Translations under genes and position numbers: made by a program
The notes under the pieces: generated by a model
The model's input: the letters and a program-made list of their open reading frames with translations, nothing else
What the model was told of the DNA's origin: nothing
Database searches by the model: none
Shown: piece by piece, positions 34,231-42,835 of the stretch
How the letters are laid out: each line of letters opens with the position of its first letter
Numbering within the stretch: the stretch's first letter is position 1
DNA from: Tolumonas sp008015085
GTDB lineage: Bacteria; Pseudomonadota; Gammaproteobacteria; Enterobacterales; Aeromonadaceae
DNA length: 64,000 nucleotides
NCBI GenBank assembly: GCA_029265125.1
Contig: JAJUJX010000009.1
Coordinates: forward strand, 1 to 64,000
Direction: 5' to 3'

Positions 34231-34350
34231 GTTGACATCCTCCTCGCCGTAAACCACGAGGATCCCTACTGCGGTTAGGCGCGAACGCCGGACTCGCTTC
34301 GGTGGGTTCCTGCTGCTGGCGGTATTGTTGCACCACTATCTAATTTGGCT
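34231..34350 (-). mobile_element. IS200/IS605-type right-end relic (TnpB element, omega-RNA-like)
   Basis: The minus strand ends ...CGAGGAGGATGTCAAC, preceded by a small hairpin (CCTCG at 34242-34246 with CGAGG at 34257-34261). GATGTCAAC after such a hairpin is a familiar right end of IS605/IS1341-type elements carrying tnpB, whose 3' region also encodes the omega RNA. Further GC-rich, foldable sequence continues to about 34350. No tnpA or tnpB coding sequence remains, so only the end survives. The assignment rests on remembered terminal sequence and was not searched. Confidence 0.45.
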
Positions 34351-34353
34351 CGC

Positions 34354-34395
34354 TATGCAACTTAAGTAAGTTATTTCTATTGCTTAAGTTGCATA
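34354..34395. repeat. Perfect 13-bp inverted repeat after vgrG
   Basis: TATGCAACTTAAG (34354-34366) and CTTAAGTTGCATA (34383-34395) form a perfect AT-rich stem with a 16-nt loop, 6 bp from the vgrG stop. It could terminate vgrG transcription or be a protein-binding or insertion scar next to the IS relic. Confidence 0.6.
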
Positions 34396-34401
34396 ATAAA
34401 T

Positions 34402-36246
34402 TTAGTTCAAATCAATGCGTGAGCCATTGACTACCACAGTAGTGCCGTGAATGACAATATTCCCACCTGCATCAATTTTGACATAGCCAACGCCGTTTGA
34501 TATTTCAATCCCGCCACTGCTGCTGTGTACCATAATATCTTTTTCAACCACCACAACATCATTACCGTTCACCGCCGCATTCCGATCTTTTTCCACACTG
34601 ATCGTCTGCATACCACCGATACTGGTTATCTGATCAGCATCAACAGATATTTGCTGATTATTGCTAATTGATACTGTCTGGTTATGACCTACCGACTCGG
34701 TATGATCCGCTCCCACTGTTGTAGTCCGGCAATTATTCACATTTGTCGTCATGTCTTTCTGAGCATTAAGATGCAGAACCTCTTTGCCTTTGGCATCTTC
34801 AAAACTCAATTCGTTATATCCCTTGCCTTTATGCGTCTGAGAACGCAGCACCGTCTTGGTTTTATGTGCCGGTAATTCATATGCCGGCATCTGCTGGCTG
34901 TTATACACGCGCCCGGTAATGACCGGACAATCCGGATCTCCATGCAGATAACTGACTATCACTTCCTGACCAACACGGGGGATCGCCATGAAACCATACT
35001 GCCCACCAGACCAGCCTTGTGACGAACGCAGCCAGCAACTGGTTTTTTCATCATTCACCCCATCCAGATCCCAGTGAAATTTCACTTTAACCCGGCCATA
35101 TTTATCGCAATAAATCTCTTCGCCTTCCGGCCCGGAAATAACAGCAGTATCCATGCGGGCTAACGGCTTATTGATTAATGCAGGGCGCCATGGCACATCC
35201 CAGGGCGTGGCCGTAAAGGAGGCCAGATAACTGAACTGCCCATCGGCATGCTCTTCAAGAACCTGAGGCTGAACCGCATCATGGATCACTTGGGTCAGTA
35301 GCCAGGGTTGGTTATAAGCAGTCAACGGATGTTCAGCCATTGGCTGATAATGTCCGACACTCAGATGCATACAGTTAGTAGAGCCGGTAGCCTGAATACT
35401 CGCAGAGCGATGTCGTTCCAGTGTCAGTCTGGTCAGTTTATTGCCATCATTATCTGAACTAAAACGCCCAGGATAATGGTAATCCTGTAGCGGGGTTTCA
35501 TTATTCCGCCCGCCCTGATGCTGGCCTGATGGCATCCGGTGCGCTGTTTCAAAATTAAAATCACGCTGCAGAGTCTTACCAATACTCACATGATGCTGAT
35601 AAAGGAAACTGTTGATCACCTCTTCGCTATCAGCCATGCCGCTGTTGGCTTTGTAATTCAGCGATGACAACATCGGAAAGCGTGCCTGAGAGTCACCCAT
35701 CACCATCACGCAAAAATCGCCATCCCGGAAGTGATAATGAATGCCTTCTTCAGACATGATCCGGGAAATAAATTCCAGATCCGTTTCACCGTACTGCACA
35801 CAATATTCACGCTGGGCATAACTCGTTTCGAGTGCAAACATGAACTCATCCGAATGAATGTTTGCATCCTGCAAGACCTGGCTGATGATATCCTGCACTG
35901 TTTTATTCTGGAAAATCCGGAAATTACGACGGTAATTCAACAGGTAATGGCGAGGACGGATTGTCAGCGCATAGTAACACCAGCGTTCGCTGGCAGACAT
36001 CAACATAACATCATGCACAATGCCATTAATGATCCTGTTGCCGTGCGTATCTTTTAAGGTCAGCGTTACCGATTTTTGCAGCATACCATCGAGGTCAAGT
36101 GCCGCCGTTTCAGCGACCAAAGTAACTTTAAATTCAAAACACTGACTAAGCGCCTCTGTTCCCTGTAATTTATAAACAGACAAAGGTTCACCTACGCCCG
36201 CAACAGTGATGTTTATTCGGGAGGTATTTGCATCAAATATAGCCAT
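34402..36246 (-). CDS. vgrG: Type VI secretion spike protein VgrG
   Basis: This 614-residue spike protein has the gp27-like N-terminal part (FEFKVTLVAE, YYALTIRPRHYLLNYRRNFRIFQ, CVQYGETDLEFISRIMSEEGIHYHF) and the gp5-like OB domain (DKYGRVKVKFHWD, SCWLRSSQGWSGGQYGFMAIPRVGQEV). A beta-helix tip of repeated short strands follows (TTVGADHTESVGHNQTVSI...). The chain ends at the tip with no added effector domain. It would trimerise on the Hcp tube and be capped by a PAAR protein, and the PAAR-Rhs effector encoded just across the divergent gap is the obvious partner. The other T6SS structural genes are not in this window, so this is a remote cargo island. Confidence 0.93.
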   Translation of the reverse strand: MAIFDANTSRINITVAGVGEPLSVYKLQGTEALSQCFEFKVTLVAETAALDLDGMLQKSVTLTLKDTHGNRIINGIVHDVMLMSASERWCYYALTIRPRHYLLNYRRNFRIFQNKTVQDIISQVLQDANIHSDEFMFALETSYAQREYCVQYGETDLEFISRIMSEEGIHYHFRDGDFCVMVMGDSQARFPMLSSLNYKANSGMADSEEVINSFLYQHHVSIGKTLQRDFNFETAHRMPSGQHQGGRNNETPLQDYHYPGRFSSDNDGNKLTRLTLERHRSASIQATGSTNCMHLSVGHYQPMAEHPLTAYNQPWLLTQVIHDAVQPQVLEEHADGQFSYLASFTATPWDVPWRPALINKPLARMDTAVISGPEGEEIYCDKYGRVKVKFHWDLDGVNDEKTSCWLRSSQGWSGGQYGFMAIPRVGQEVIVSYLHGDPDCPVITGRVYNSQQMPAYELPAHKTKTVLRSQTHKGKGYNELSFEDAKGKEVLHLNAQKDMTTNVNNCRTTTVGADHTESVGHNQTVSISNNQQISVDADQITSIGGMQTISVEKDRNAAVNGNDVVVVEKDIMVHSSSGGIEISNGVGYVKIDAGGNIVIHGTTVVVNGSRIDLN

Positions 36247-36434
36247 TTATTTTGTGCTCTCTTCAGTGTGGCTTGTGACTGAATATTAATTCTTTTTGTA
36301 AGTCTGACACCATACGACACCTTTCATGGGGTTACAACTTTCCGTATGGATCTCAAGCTGACCCGATATGAATTGTATTGCCCTGAACAAAACGATTCCG
36401 TTACCATCTGTTTTTTGCATTTTTCAAACAATAA

Positions 36435-36866
36435 ATGAGTACGGAAATGAACTATCAACTGCATGAAGGTCAGCTCGCCATACCGGATAAATGGAAAGAT
36501 GAGACTGTGAATGTCTTTGTTGCGCCTGACGACACAGGTCTGAACCTGGTGGTGACCCGTGTTGATATACCAAGCGGAATTTCTGCAGCTGAATTCTATG
36601 CACAAAGCATGGGGCAATTTGCCGATCAACTGCCTGAGTTCAACAAAATTGCCCAGGGTGAATTAGCCATAGATAAAAATATTGCCCCCTATATTCACTA
36701 TCAATGGAAGAGCCCTGAAGGCCAGATGCATCAGCTGGCCGCACTGTTTATTCCTCCCGCTGCAACACAAATGCTGGTGTTCACCTTTACCGCTAATGCC
36801 GCCATTACAGAAGAACAGCGAGAATATTTCCTGACAATAATAACAGGCTTCAGACTAAACGCCTGA
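36435..36866 (+). CDS. EagR-type (DUF1795) T6SS effector chaperone
   Basis: This is a 143-residue protein of the DUF1795/DcrB-like group (NYQLHEGQLAIPDKWKDETVNVFV, FADQLPEFNKIAQGELAI, TFTANAAITEEQREYF). EagR chaperones of this family bind the N-terminal membrane helices of prePAAR effectors and hold them soluble until loading onto VgrG. It lies directly upstream of exactly such an effector, which supports the assignment. The start may be the ATG at 36435 or the one at 36447, the latter aligning better with family N-termini. A hairpin (36888-36920, AGGCTTACAGCG/CGTTGTAAGCCT) separates it from rhs. Confidence 0.85.
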   Translation: MSTEMNYQLHEGQLAIPDKWKDETVNVFVAPDDTGLNLVVTRVDIPSGISAAEFYAQSMGQFADQLPEFNKIAQGELAIDKNIAPYIHYQWKSPEGQMHQLAALFIPPAATQMLVFTFTANAAITEEQREYFLTIITGFRLNA

Positions 36867-37007
36867 GTAACAAACTCAGTAACGATAAGGCTTACAGCGA
36901 TCTTTCACCGTTGTAAGCCTCTTCCCTCTTAATTCACCCACCATTCCTTTTCAGATAATATTGAGTCTTATAAAGACAATAATCTGAGCACAGGGTTTCT
37001 GTTTCCT

Positions 37008-40000
37008 ATGGCCATTCTCATATGCGGAGCCATGCGGGGGGCTTTACGGGCACGAGCAACAACACCAGCCCCTGCCCCCGCTATTCCTGTTCCGTGTCAA
37101 GGGCAACCTGCCGCCCGTGAGGGCGATGTCATACAACATAAAAGTTTTTTCGCAGCCCTTGCCGGCGCAGTCGTTGGTGCATTGGTTGCTGCTGGCATTG
37201 GTGCGCTTTGTGCGGTAGCTATTGGGGTCACCGGTGGTTTAGCTGTCGCTGCTGTCACAGTCGTTTCTGGTTTTCTATTTTCTGATGTAATTGGTGCTGT
37301 TTCATCGAAAGTGACGAGCATGTGCGAAAGCTGCTCTTCGCCCGATGGGGCCATTATCAAAGGTTCTTCAAACGTTTTTATTGAAAAGAAACCCGCAGCC
37401 AGAGCCATTGACGACATTGTTAGCTGTGGTAAACACGGGCCGGTGCCACCACAAATAGCTCAGGGCAGCGAAACCGTATTTGTAAACGGCAGCCCGCTGG
37501 CCCGCTATGGCGATAAGATCACCTGCGGTGCCACCATCAAATCGGGTGCGAAAACTGTTTTTGCTGGCTCCGGGCAAGGCACTTATCTTGAAGTGGCTGA
37601 AGATTTTTCTCTGCTTGAACGTGCCATTCTGATTGGTGTTGAATTTTTGGTACCCCCTTCGATGGGGCTGGTCAAAGGTTTTGGTCGCTTACTCGTCAAG
37701 GGTGTCACCAAGGGCTTAACCCGTGGCGCACTGGTTGGCGCATTAAAAGCTGGCGGGAAAAAACTGCTGAGCAAAGCCTCTGCTCTACCTAAAATCGGCA
37801 AAAAACTGCTGAAAATGCCAAAAAACCTGAATTGTACTCGCTGTGCATTCAAGGGCAGTAAGGGTGTTAAACGATTTACCGAAGGAGCGAAAAAGCTTTA
37901 TCACGGTGACCCGATTGATGTCACCACCGGCTCGGTGGTTGAACAACGCGTTGATTTTGTCATTGGTAACACCTTCCCCTTTGCGTTTAAACGCACCTAC
38001 CAGACAGGTTATGCACATTCGGGGGCTTTAGGCTACCGCTGGGCTGACAGCCTCAGTGAATGTCTGATTTCACATACCGATGACCGTTATGAAATCAGGC
38101 TCGATGAAGGCGAATCACTCTGGTTTGCGCTGCCTGATAAAATGGAAAGCAGCTATAACCCAGAGCACCCGAATTATGTGCTGGCGCGAGCCAAAGAGGG
38201 TTATGTGCTCTATTGCCGCGACTCGCTAAGCCGTAAATTCTTTCTGCATAAACACCAGTGTGAGGTCGATGCGCAAACCTATTTCCCGCTCAGTGAATGG
38301 CGTGATGTGCATGAAAATAACCTCACTTTCTTTTATGAGCAGTCACACCTGCCTTATGCCATTGCTCATAGTGACGGGCAGCAGTTACGGCTGCATTATG
38401 ACGGTTCATTCTTAACCCGCATTGACCGTGTCGATGGGCAACCCGTGACGTTAGCCCGTTACCGGCAAGACCGCTTCGGCTATCTGGTTGAAGCTGATGC
38501 CACCGATGCCTATCAAATCTGGTATCAGTATGACCATCAGGGCTGGATGACCCGTTGGGAAGACCGACAATCGACCTGGGTGAATTACATCTATGACGCT
38601 GAAGGTCGCTGCATCAAGAGCTGTGGTGCCGATGGCTATTATGATGTCGAGTTGCGTTATGAAGACGGGCTCACTTACGCCTATGACAGTCAGCGCCGCT
38701 TAACCCGCTATCACCATGATGACCAGCTGGTCACCGCCATTGAAAATGAACAAGGCATCACCCGGTTTAGTTATGATCTGTTCGGAAATCTGACCCAGCA
38801 AACCACACCGCTGGGGCATCAGCATCAGTGGGCTTATCTGCGCGACAGCGGGCTTGTCAGTCATTACACCGACCCGATTGGCCGTGTCTGGCAATATGCC
38901 TATGATGACCATGATTATCTGACCGGCATCACCGACCCGCTCGGTCAAACCGTCACCGCTAAACGCAATGCGCGCGGTCAGGTGGTCGGGTTTGTCACCG
39001 CCGATGGCCGGGTGCAGCAGGCTGAGTATAACCGTCAGGGGTTACTCACCCGCCTGACCGATGAGACCTCGGCCACCGAGCAGGTGTTTGATTATGACAA
39101 CAAACACCGTCTGTTCAGTATTTTTGATGAGTGTCACCGTTCAACGCAGTTTCGCTATGACCAGCTCGACCGCCTGCAGAGTTTAAGTCAGGCCGATGGC
39201 GCACAATGGCGATTGCAGCGTGAGAACAAGCGTCGTCTGCGCCTCATTCAGCCCAATGGCAGTTCGGTCAATGCGGTATTTGACCGCCAGCATAATCTGA
39301 CTCACTACACCGATGCATTGGGTGTGGTCTGGCAGGTTGATTACGGGGCGTTCGATTTACCGGTTTCCCGTACTGACGGTGCCGGTCAAATCTGGCGTTA
39401 TACCTACGAGCCGGACCGGTTGCAGCTGGCATCGGTCACTAATCCGTCGAGTGAGACTTACCGTTATATCTATGATGCCAGTGGTCGTGTCGTCGCCGAG
39501 CAGGATTACGCCGGTGTCACCACCCGTTATCAGTATGATGCCGATGGTCGGTGTGTCGCCGTTAAGGTCGCCGATGCTACATTGGTGACGCTTGTCTATG
39601 ATGCCGCCGGGCAACTGCTGACCCGCTCCATGCAACAGGGACAAACCGCATCGGTAGAAACCCAATTTCATTATGATGCACTGGGCCGCTGGGTGGCCAT
39701 TAACCGGGCAGACGATTCACTGGTCCGCCAGTTTGATATCCGTGGCCGTCAGGTGGATGAAACCTACACCACGGCATATATCCAGCAGGGATGGGTGTGT
39801 AGCTTTGCGGATGAACAGACCGAACAGCGTACCTACTGGTGGCGTGATGCCAAAGGTGAAACACAGTCTCACACCCTGACACTTTACCGTAACCATGCAG
39901 GTGAACTGACCGGTTGCCAGTTACCGGCTCAGGAGTGGGTCAAGCTCACCCGCGATAAAGGCGGGCGACTGGCCACACTCGAACACCCCGATGGCCTGAC

Positions 40001-41390
40001 CATTCAGCAGAACTGGTTGCCGGGTGGCTTACTGGCAACACAGCAAGTCGACCAGTGGCAGCGGCATTATCAGTATGATGCCAACTCGGTGCTCACCGCT
40101 GCCAATGATGAGGGTGTGGAAACCCGTTATGTGGTGAACGGAAACCGACAGGTCACTCAGGTTCAGCACAATGCGAATTTGAAACCGGTCAGCAACCCTT
40201 CTTCCCCTTATCAGAACCCGTTTACGGAACAGTGGCATTATGACCAAAGCGGTTATGTCACTGAGCCCAATCGCCAAAGCTTTAGCCGTGGCCATCATCT
40301 GGCGCAGTTTGGCAACCAGCAGTGGCGTTATGACTCACAAGGGCGCGTGGTTCAGCGCATTGAACAATCAGCCGGTTTCCGGCCCCGCTGCTGGCAATAT
40401 CACTGGAATGGCGATAATCAGCTGACCCGCCTGATTAACCCAGACGGCAAACAGTGGTTTTATCAGTATGACCCACTCGGTCGACGGGTGATGAAATGGC
40501 ATAGCAGCCATCAGCAGCAGAAAACTCATTACCTGTGGTTTGGTGACCAGCTGGTCGGCATTCGGGATGAATGTAATGAAGAGCATACCCATACCCGCTA
40601 CTGGCACTATGACGGCTGGGATTTACTCGCCCAGCAGTTTATTGAATCAGACGACGAAACATTACAAAAAGTCAGAACCGACTGGGCGGTCAGTGACCCG
40701 ACTGCCCTCCCTCTGCGATTCTACAACCAGACCGGTCAACTGACCTGGCAAAGCCCAAAACGCACGCTGTGGGGCAAAGCCTATCTCGCCAATGACGAAT
40801 TAGGCTTAAACGAACTTCGGTTTGCCGGTCAGCAATATGATGCCGAAAGCGGGTTGTGCTATAACCGCTTCCGCTATTATCATCCTGACAGTGGTTGCTA
40901 CCTGAGCCCCGACCCGCTGGGTCTGATGGGTGGATTAAACACCCATGCCTATGTGCCGAACCCGACTGGGTGGGTTGACCCGTTGGGGCTGGCGAAATGT
41001 CCGGACCTTACTTTAGGAGAAGGCGGTCGAATAGAATCAGCTCGAGCAACTGTATCACCATCTGATTTACGAACCGGCACATCTGTAAACGATAGTGCCA
41101 GAACAGCAGCTCGTGCGATGGGTAACGAAACAGATGATGCAGGACATATTCTGGCAAAAGTATTAGGCGGCCAAGGTGGTAAAGGGAATGTATTCCCGCA
41201 GTTGTCCAATATTAATAGAGGGCAATACAGGGAATTTGAGAAAGAAGTCATGAAACATGTTCAGCAGAATGGTCCGGTCGATATCAATTGGACATTCAAG
41301 TATCGCAATGGGGGAACGAGACCAACTGATATAATTTATAACGTTTCCCAAAACGGGAAAACCGTACTCTATTCTATTTTTGGAAACTGA
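37008..41390 (+). CDS. PrePAAR-PAAR-Rhs toxin with nuclease tip
   Basis: This 1460-residue T6SS effector begins with a prePAAR motif (AAREGDVIQH, about residue 42), followed by a Gly/Ala-rich membrane segment (about 48-98). A PAAR domain (about 110-200) has PDGAIIKGSSNVFIEKKPAAR and NGSPLARYGDKITCG. A long array of YD/RHS repeats (about 300-1290) ends at the core boundary DPLGLMGGLNTHAYVPNP...WVDPLGL. The last 125 residues are a separate toxin domain with DDAGHILAKVLGG and NVFPQLSNINRGQYREFEKEV, resembling DNA/RNA non-specific endonucleases of the Endonuclea_NS_2 type. An extra 30-odd Pro/Ala-rich residues precede the prePAAR motif, and the start could be the ATG at 37032. Tip DNA is lower in GC than the core, as usual for exchanged Rhs tips. 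Confidence 0.92.
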   Translation: MAILICGAMRGALRARATTPAPAPAIPVPCQGQPAAREGDVIQHKSFFAALAGAVVGALVAAGIGALCAVAIGVTGGLAVAAVTVVSGFLFSDVIGAVSSKVTSMCESCSSPDGAIIKGSSNVFIEKKPAARAIDDIVSCGKHGPVPPQIAQGSETVFVNGSPLARYGDKITCGATIKSGAKTVFAGSGQGTYLEVAEDFSLLERAILIGVEFLVPPSMGLVKGFGRLLVKGVTKGLTRGALVGALKAGGKKLLSKASALPKIGKKLLKMPKNLNCTRCAFKGSKGVKRFTEGAKKLYHGDPIDVTTGSVVEQRVDFVIGNTFPFAFKRTYQTGYAHSGALGYRWADSLSECLISHTDDRYEIRLDEGESLWFALPDKMESSYNPEHPNYVLARAKEGYVLYCRDSLSRKFFLHKHQCEVDAQTYFPLSEWRDVHENNLTFFYEQSHLPYAIAHSDGQQLRLHYDGSFLTRIDRVDGQPVTLARYRQDRFGYLVEADATDAYQIWYQYDHQGWMTRWEDRQSTWVNYIYDAEGRCIKSCGADGYYDVELRYEDGLTYAYDSQRRLTRYHHDDQLVTAIENEQGITRFSYDLFGNLTQQTTPLGHQHQWAYLRDSGLVSHYTDPIGRVWQYAYDDHDYLTGITDPLGQTVTAKRNARGQVVGFVTADGRVQQAEYNRQGLLTRLTDETSATEQVFDYDNKHRLFSIFDECHRSTQFRYDQLDRLQSLSQADGAQWRLQRENKRRLRLIQPNGSSVNAVFDRQHNLTHYTDALGVVWQVDYGAFDLPVSRTDGAGQIWRYTYEPDRLQLASVTNPSSETYRYIYDASGRVVAEQDYAGVTTRYQYDADGRCVAVKVADATLVTLVYDAAGQLLTRSMQQGQTASVETQFHYDALGRWVAINRADDSLVRQFDIRGRQVDETYTTAYIQQGWVCSFADEQTEQRTYWWRDAKGETQSHTLTLYRNHAGELTGCQLPAQEWVKLTRDKGGRLATLEHPDGLTIQQNWLPGGLLATQQVDQWQRHYQYDANSVLTAANDEGVETRYVVNGNRQVTQVQHNANLKPVSNPSSPYQNPFTEQWHYDQSGYVTEPNRQSFSRGHHLAQFGNQQWRYDSQGRVVQRIEQSAGFRPRCWQYHWNGDNQLTRLINPDGKQWFYQYDPLGRRVMKWHSSHQQQKTHYLWFGDQLVGIRDECNEEHTHTRYWHYDGWDLLAQQFIESDDETLQKVRTDWAVSDPTALPLRFYNQTGQLTWQSPKRTLWGKAYLANDELGLNELRFAGQQYDAESGLCYNRFRYYHPDSGCYLSPDPLGLMGGLNTHAYVPNPTGWVDPLGLAKCPDLTLGEGGRIESARATVSPSDLRTGTSVNDSARTAARAMGNETDDAGHILAKVLGGQGGKGNVFPQLSNINRGQYREFEKEVMKHVQQNGPVDINWTFKYRNGGTRPTDIIYNVSQNGKTVLYSIFGN
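39939..40859 (+). repeat. Rhs core segment duplicated downstream (copy 1)
   Basis: This stretch within the rhs gene is repeated in direct orientation at 41843-42763, offset 1904 bp, at high identity and without frame change. It covers the last YD repeats of the core. Identity ends at GGGTTGTGC in both copies, before the DPLGL boundary. It could support recombination that exchanges toxin tips. Confidence 0.9.
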
Positions 41391-41392
41391 TT

Positions 41393-41782
41393 ATGATAAA
41401 TGCAAAAGAAACGCTAATATCCTTTATCAAAGAAATGAATATTTGGGAAAATAGTTATCGAAATGCTCTTATGGGTGACGATGCTGTAGACAAAAATGAA
41501 TATTTGTCTGAATTAAATCGAATTTTCACCAAATGGTGCACCATCAAAGAAAGAAAAAATGGAAGACAATCTTCAATGAAAGTTAGCTTCCCTCCTGATT
41601 ATGATCCTGAAAATGATGAAATAGTTAGTGAGCTGATAGAAAAAAACAAAGCGTTTTTCATAATTAAAAAACATACAGGCTTTGAAAACTCGTATCGATA
41701 CACACTTCTATATAAAAATAATGAATGGCGTATAGATAAAAAAGAATGGCTCAATGAAAAGTGGGAAAAATGTAGTTTGTAG
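41393..41782 (+). CDS. Putative immunity protein for the Rhs nuclease tip
   Basis: This 129-residue protein starts two bases after the rhs stop, with a ribosome site (GGAAAC) inside the end of rhs. Base composition is AT-rich like the toxin tip. The sequence (NIWENSYRNALMGDD, FTKWCTIKERKNGRQSSMKVSFP, YRYTLLYKNNEWRIDKKEW) resembles NTF2-fold immunity proteins of polymorphic toxin systems: a central strand-rich part ends in a Trp-containing YKNNEWRID strand. Position and spacing make it the cognate antitoxin. The fold assignment is by appearance only. Confidence 0.75.
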   Translation: MINAKETLISFIKEMNIWENSYRNALMGDDAVDKNEYLSELNRIFTKWCTIKERKNGRQSSMKVSFPPDYDPENDEIVSELIEKNKAFFIIKKHTGFENSYRYTLLYKNNEWRIDKKEWLNEKWEKCSL

Positions 41783-41836
41783 TGAATCCCAGACTTTTAT
41801 TGTCTTATAAAAAGTTTTTCTAAATTACCGACGTAG

Positions 41837-42787
41837 GATTGGATCAAACGCACCCGCGATAAAGGCGGGCGACTAGCTGCTCTCGAACACCCCGATGGCC
41901 TCATCATCCAGCAAAACTGGTTGCCGGGTGGTGGACTTGCGACACAACAGGTCAACCAGTGGCAGCGACATTATCAGTATGATGCCAACTCAGTGCTCAC
42001 CGCTGCCAATGATGAGGGTGTGGAAACCCGTTATGTGGTGAACGGAAACCGTCAGGTCACTCAGGTTCAGCATAATGCGAATTTGAAACCGGTCAGTAAC
42101 CCGTCTTCCCCTTATCAGAACCCGTTTACGGAACAGTGGCATTATGACCCAAGTGGTTATGTCACTGAGCCCAACCGCCAGAGCTTCAGTTGTGGCCATC
42201 ATCTGGCCCAGTTTGGCAACCAGCAGTGGCGTTATGACTCACAAGGGCGTGTAGTTCAACGCATTGAACAATCAACCGGCTTTCGGCCAAGATGCTGGCA
42301 ATATCACTGGAATGGCGATAACCAGCTGACCCGTCTGATTACCCCCGAAGGCAAACAGTGGTTCTATCAGTATGACCCACTGGTCCGACGGGTGATGAAA
42401 TGGCATAGCAGCCATCAGCAACAGAAAACCCATTACCTGTGGTTTGGTGACCAGCTGGTCGGCATTCGGGATGAATGCAATGAAGAGCATACCCATACCC
42501 GCTACTGGCACTATGACGGCTGGGATTTACTCGCCCAGCAGTTTATCGAATCAGACGACGAAACATTACAAAAAGTCAGAACCGACTGGGCGGTCAGTGA
42601 CCCGACAGCCCTCCCCCTGCGATTCTATAACCAGACCGGCCTGCTGACCTGGCAAAGCCCAAAACGCACGCTGTGGGGCAAAGCCTACCTAGCTCACGAT
42701 GAATTGGGCCTCAACGAACTGAAATTTGCAGGGCAACAATATGATGCTGAAAGTGGGTTGTGCCAGCGCACAGGTTGCTCGGCATAA
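41837..42787 (+). pseudogene. Displaced Rhs core fragment (orphan tip)
   Basis: An in-frame stop at 41834-41836 is followed by about 310 codons that match the end of the rhs core (starting WIKRTRDKGGRLAALEHP). There is no proper start codon or ribosome site; the first possible start is a TTG at 41921. Similarity stops at GLC just before the DPLGL boundary, and the chain ends after QRTGCSA with no toxin domain. It is the leftover of an older Rhs C-terminus pushed downstream when a new tip was acquired. Reading frame is kept, so it may still donate sequence by recombination. Confidence 0.85.
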
Positions 42788-42835
42788 ATCATGTAGCCAT
42801 ATCAAACCCATACCCTTCCGGACATGGGGCGTTTG

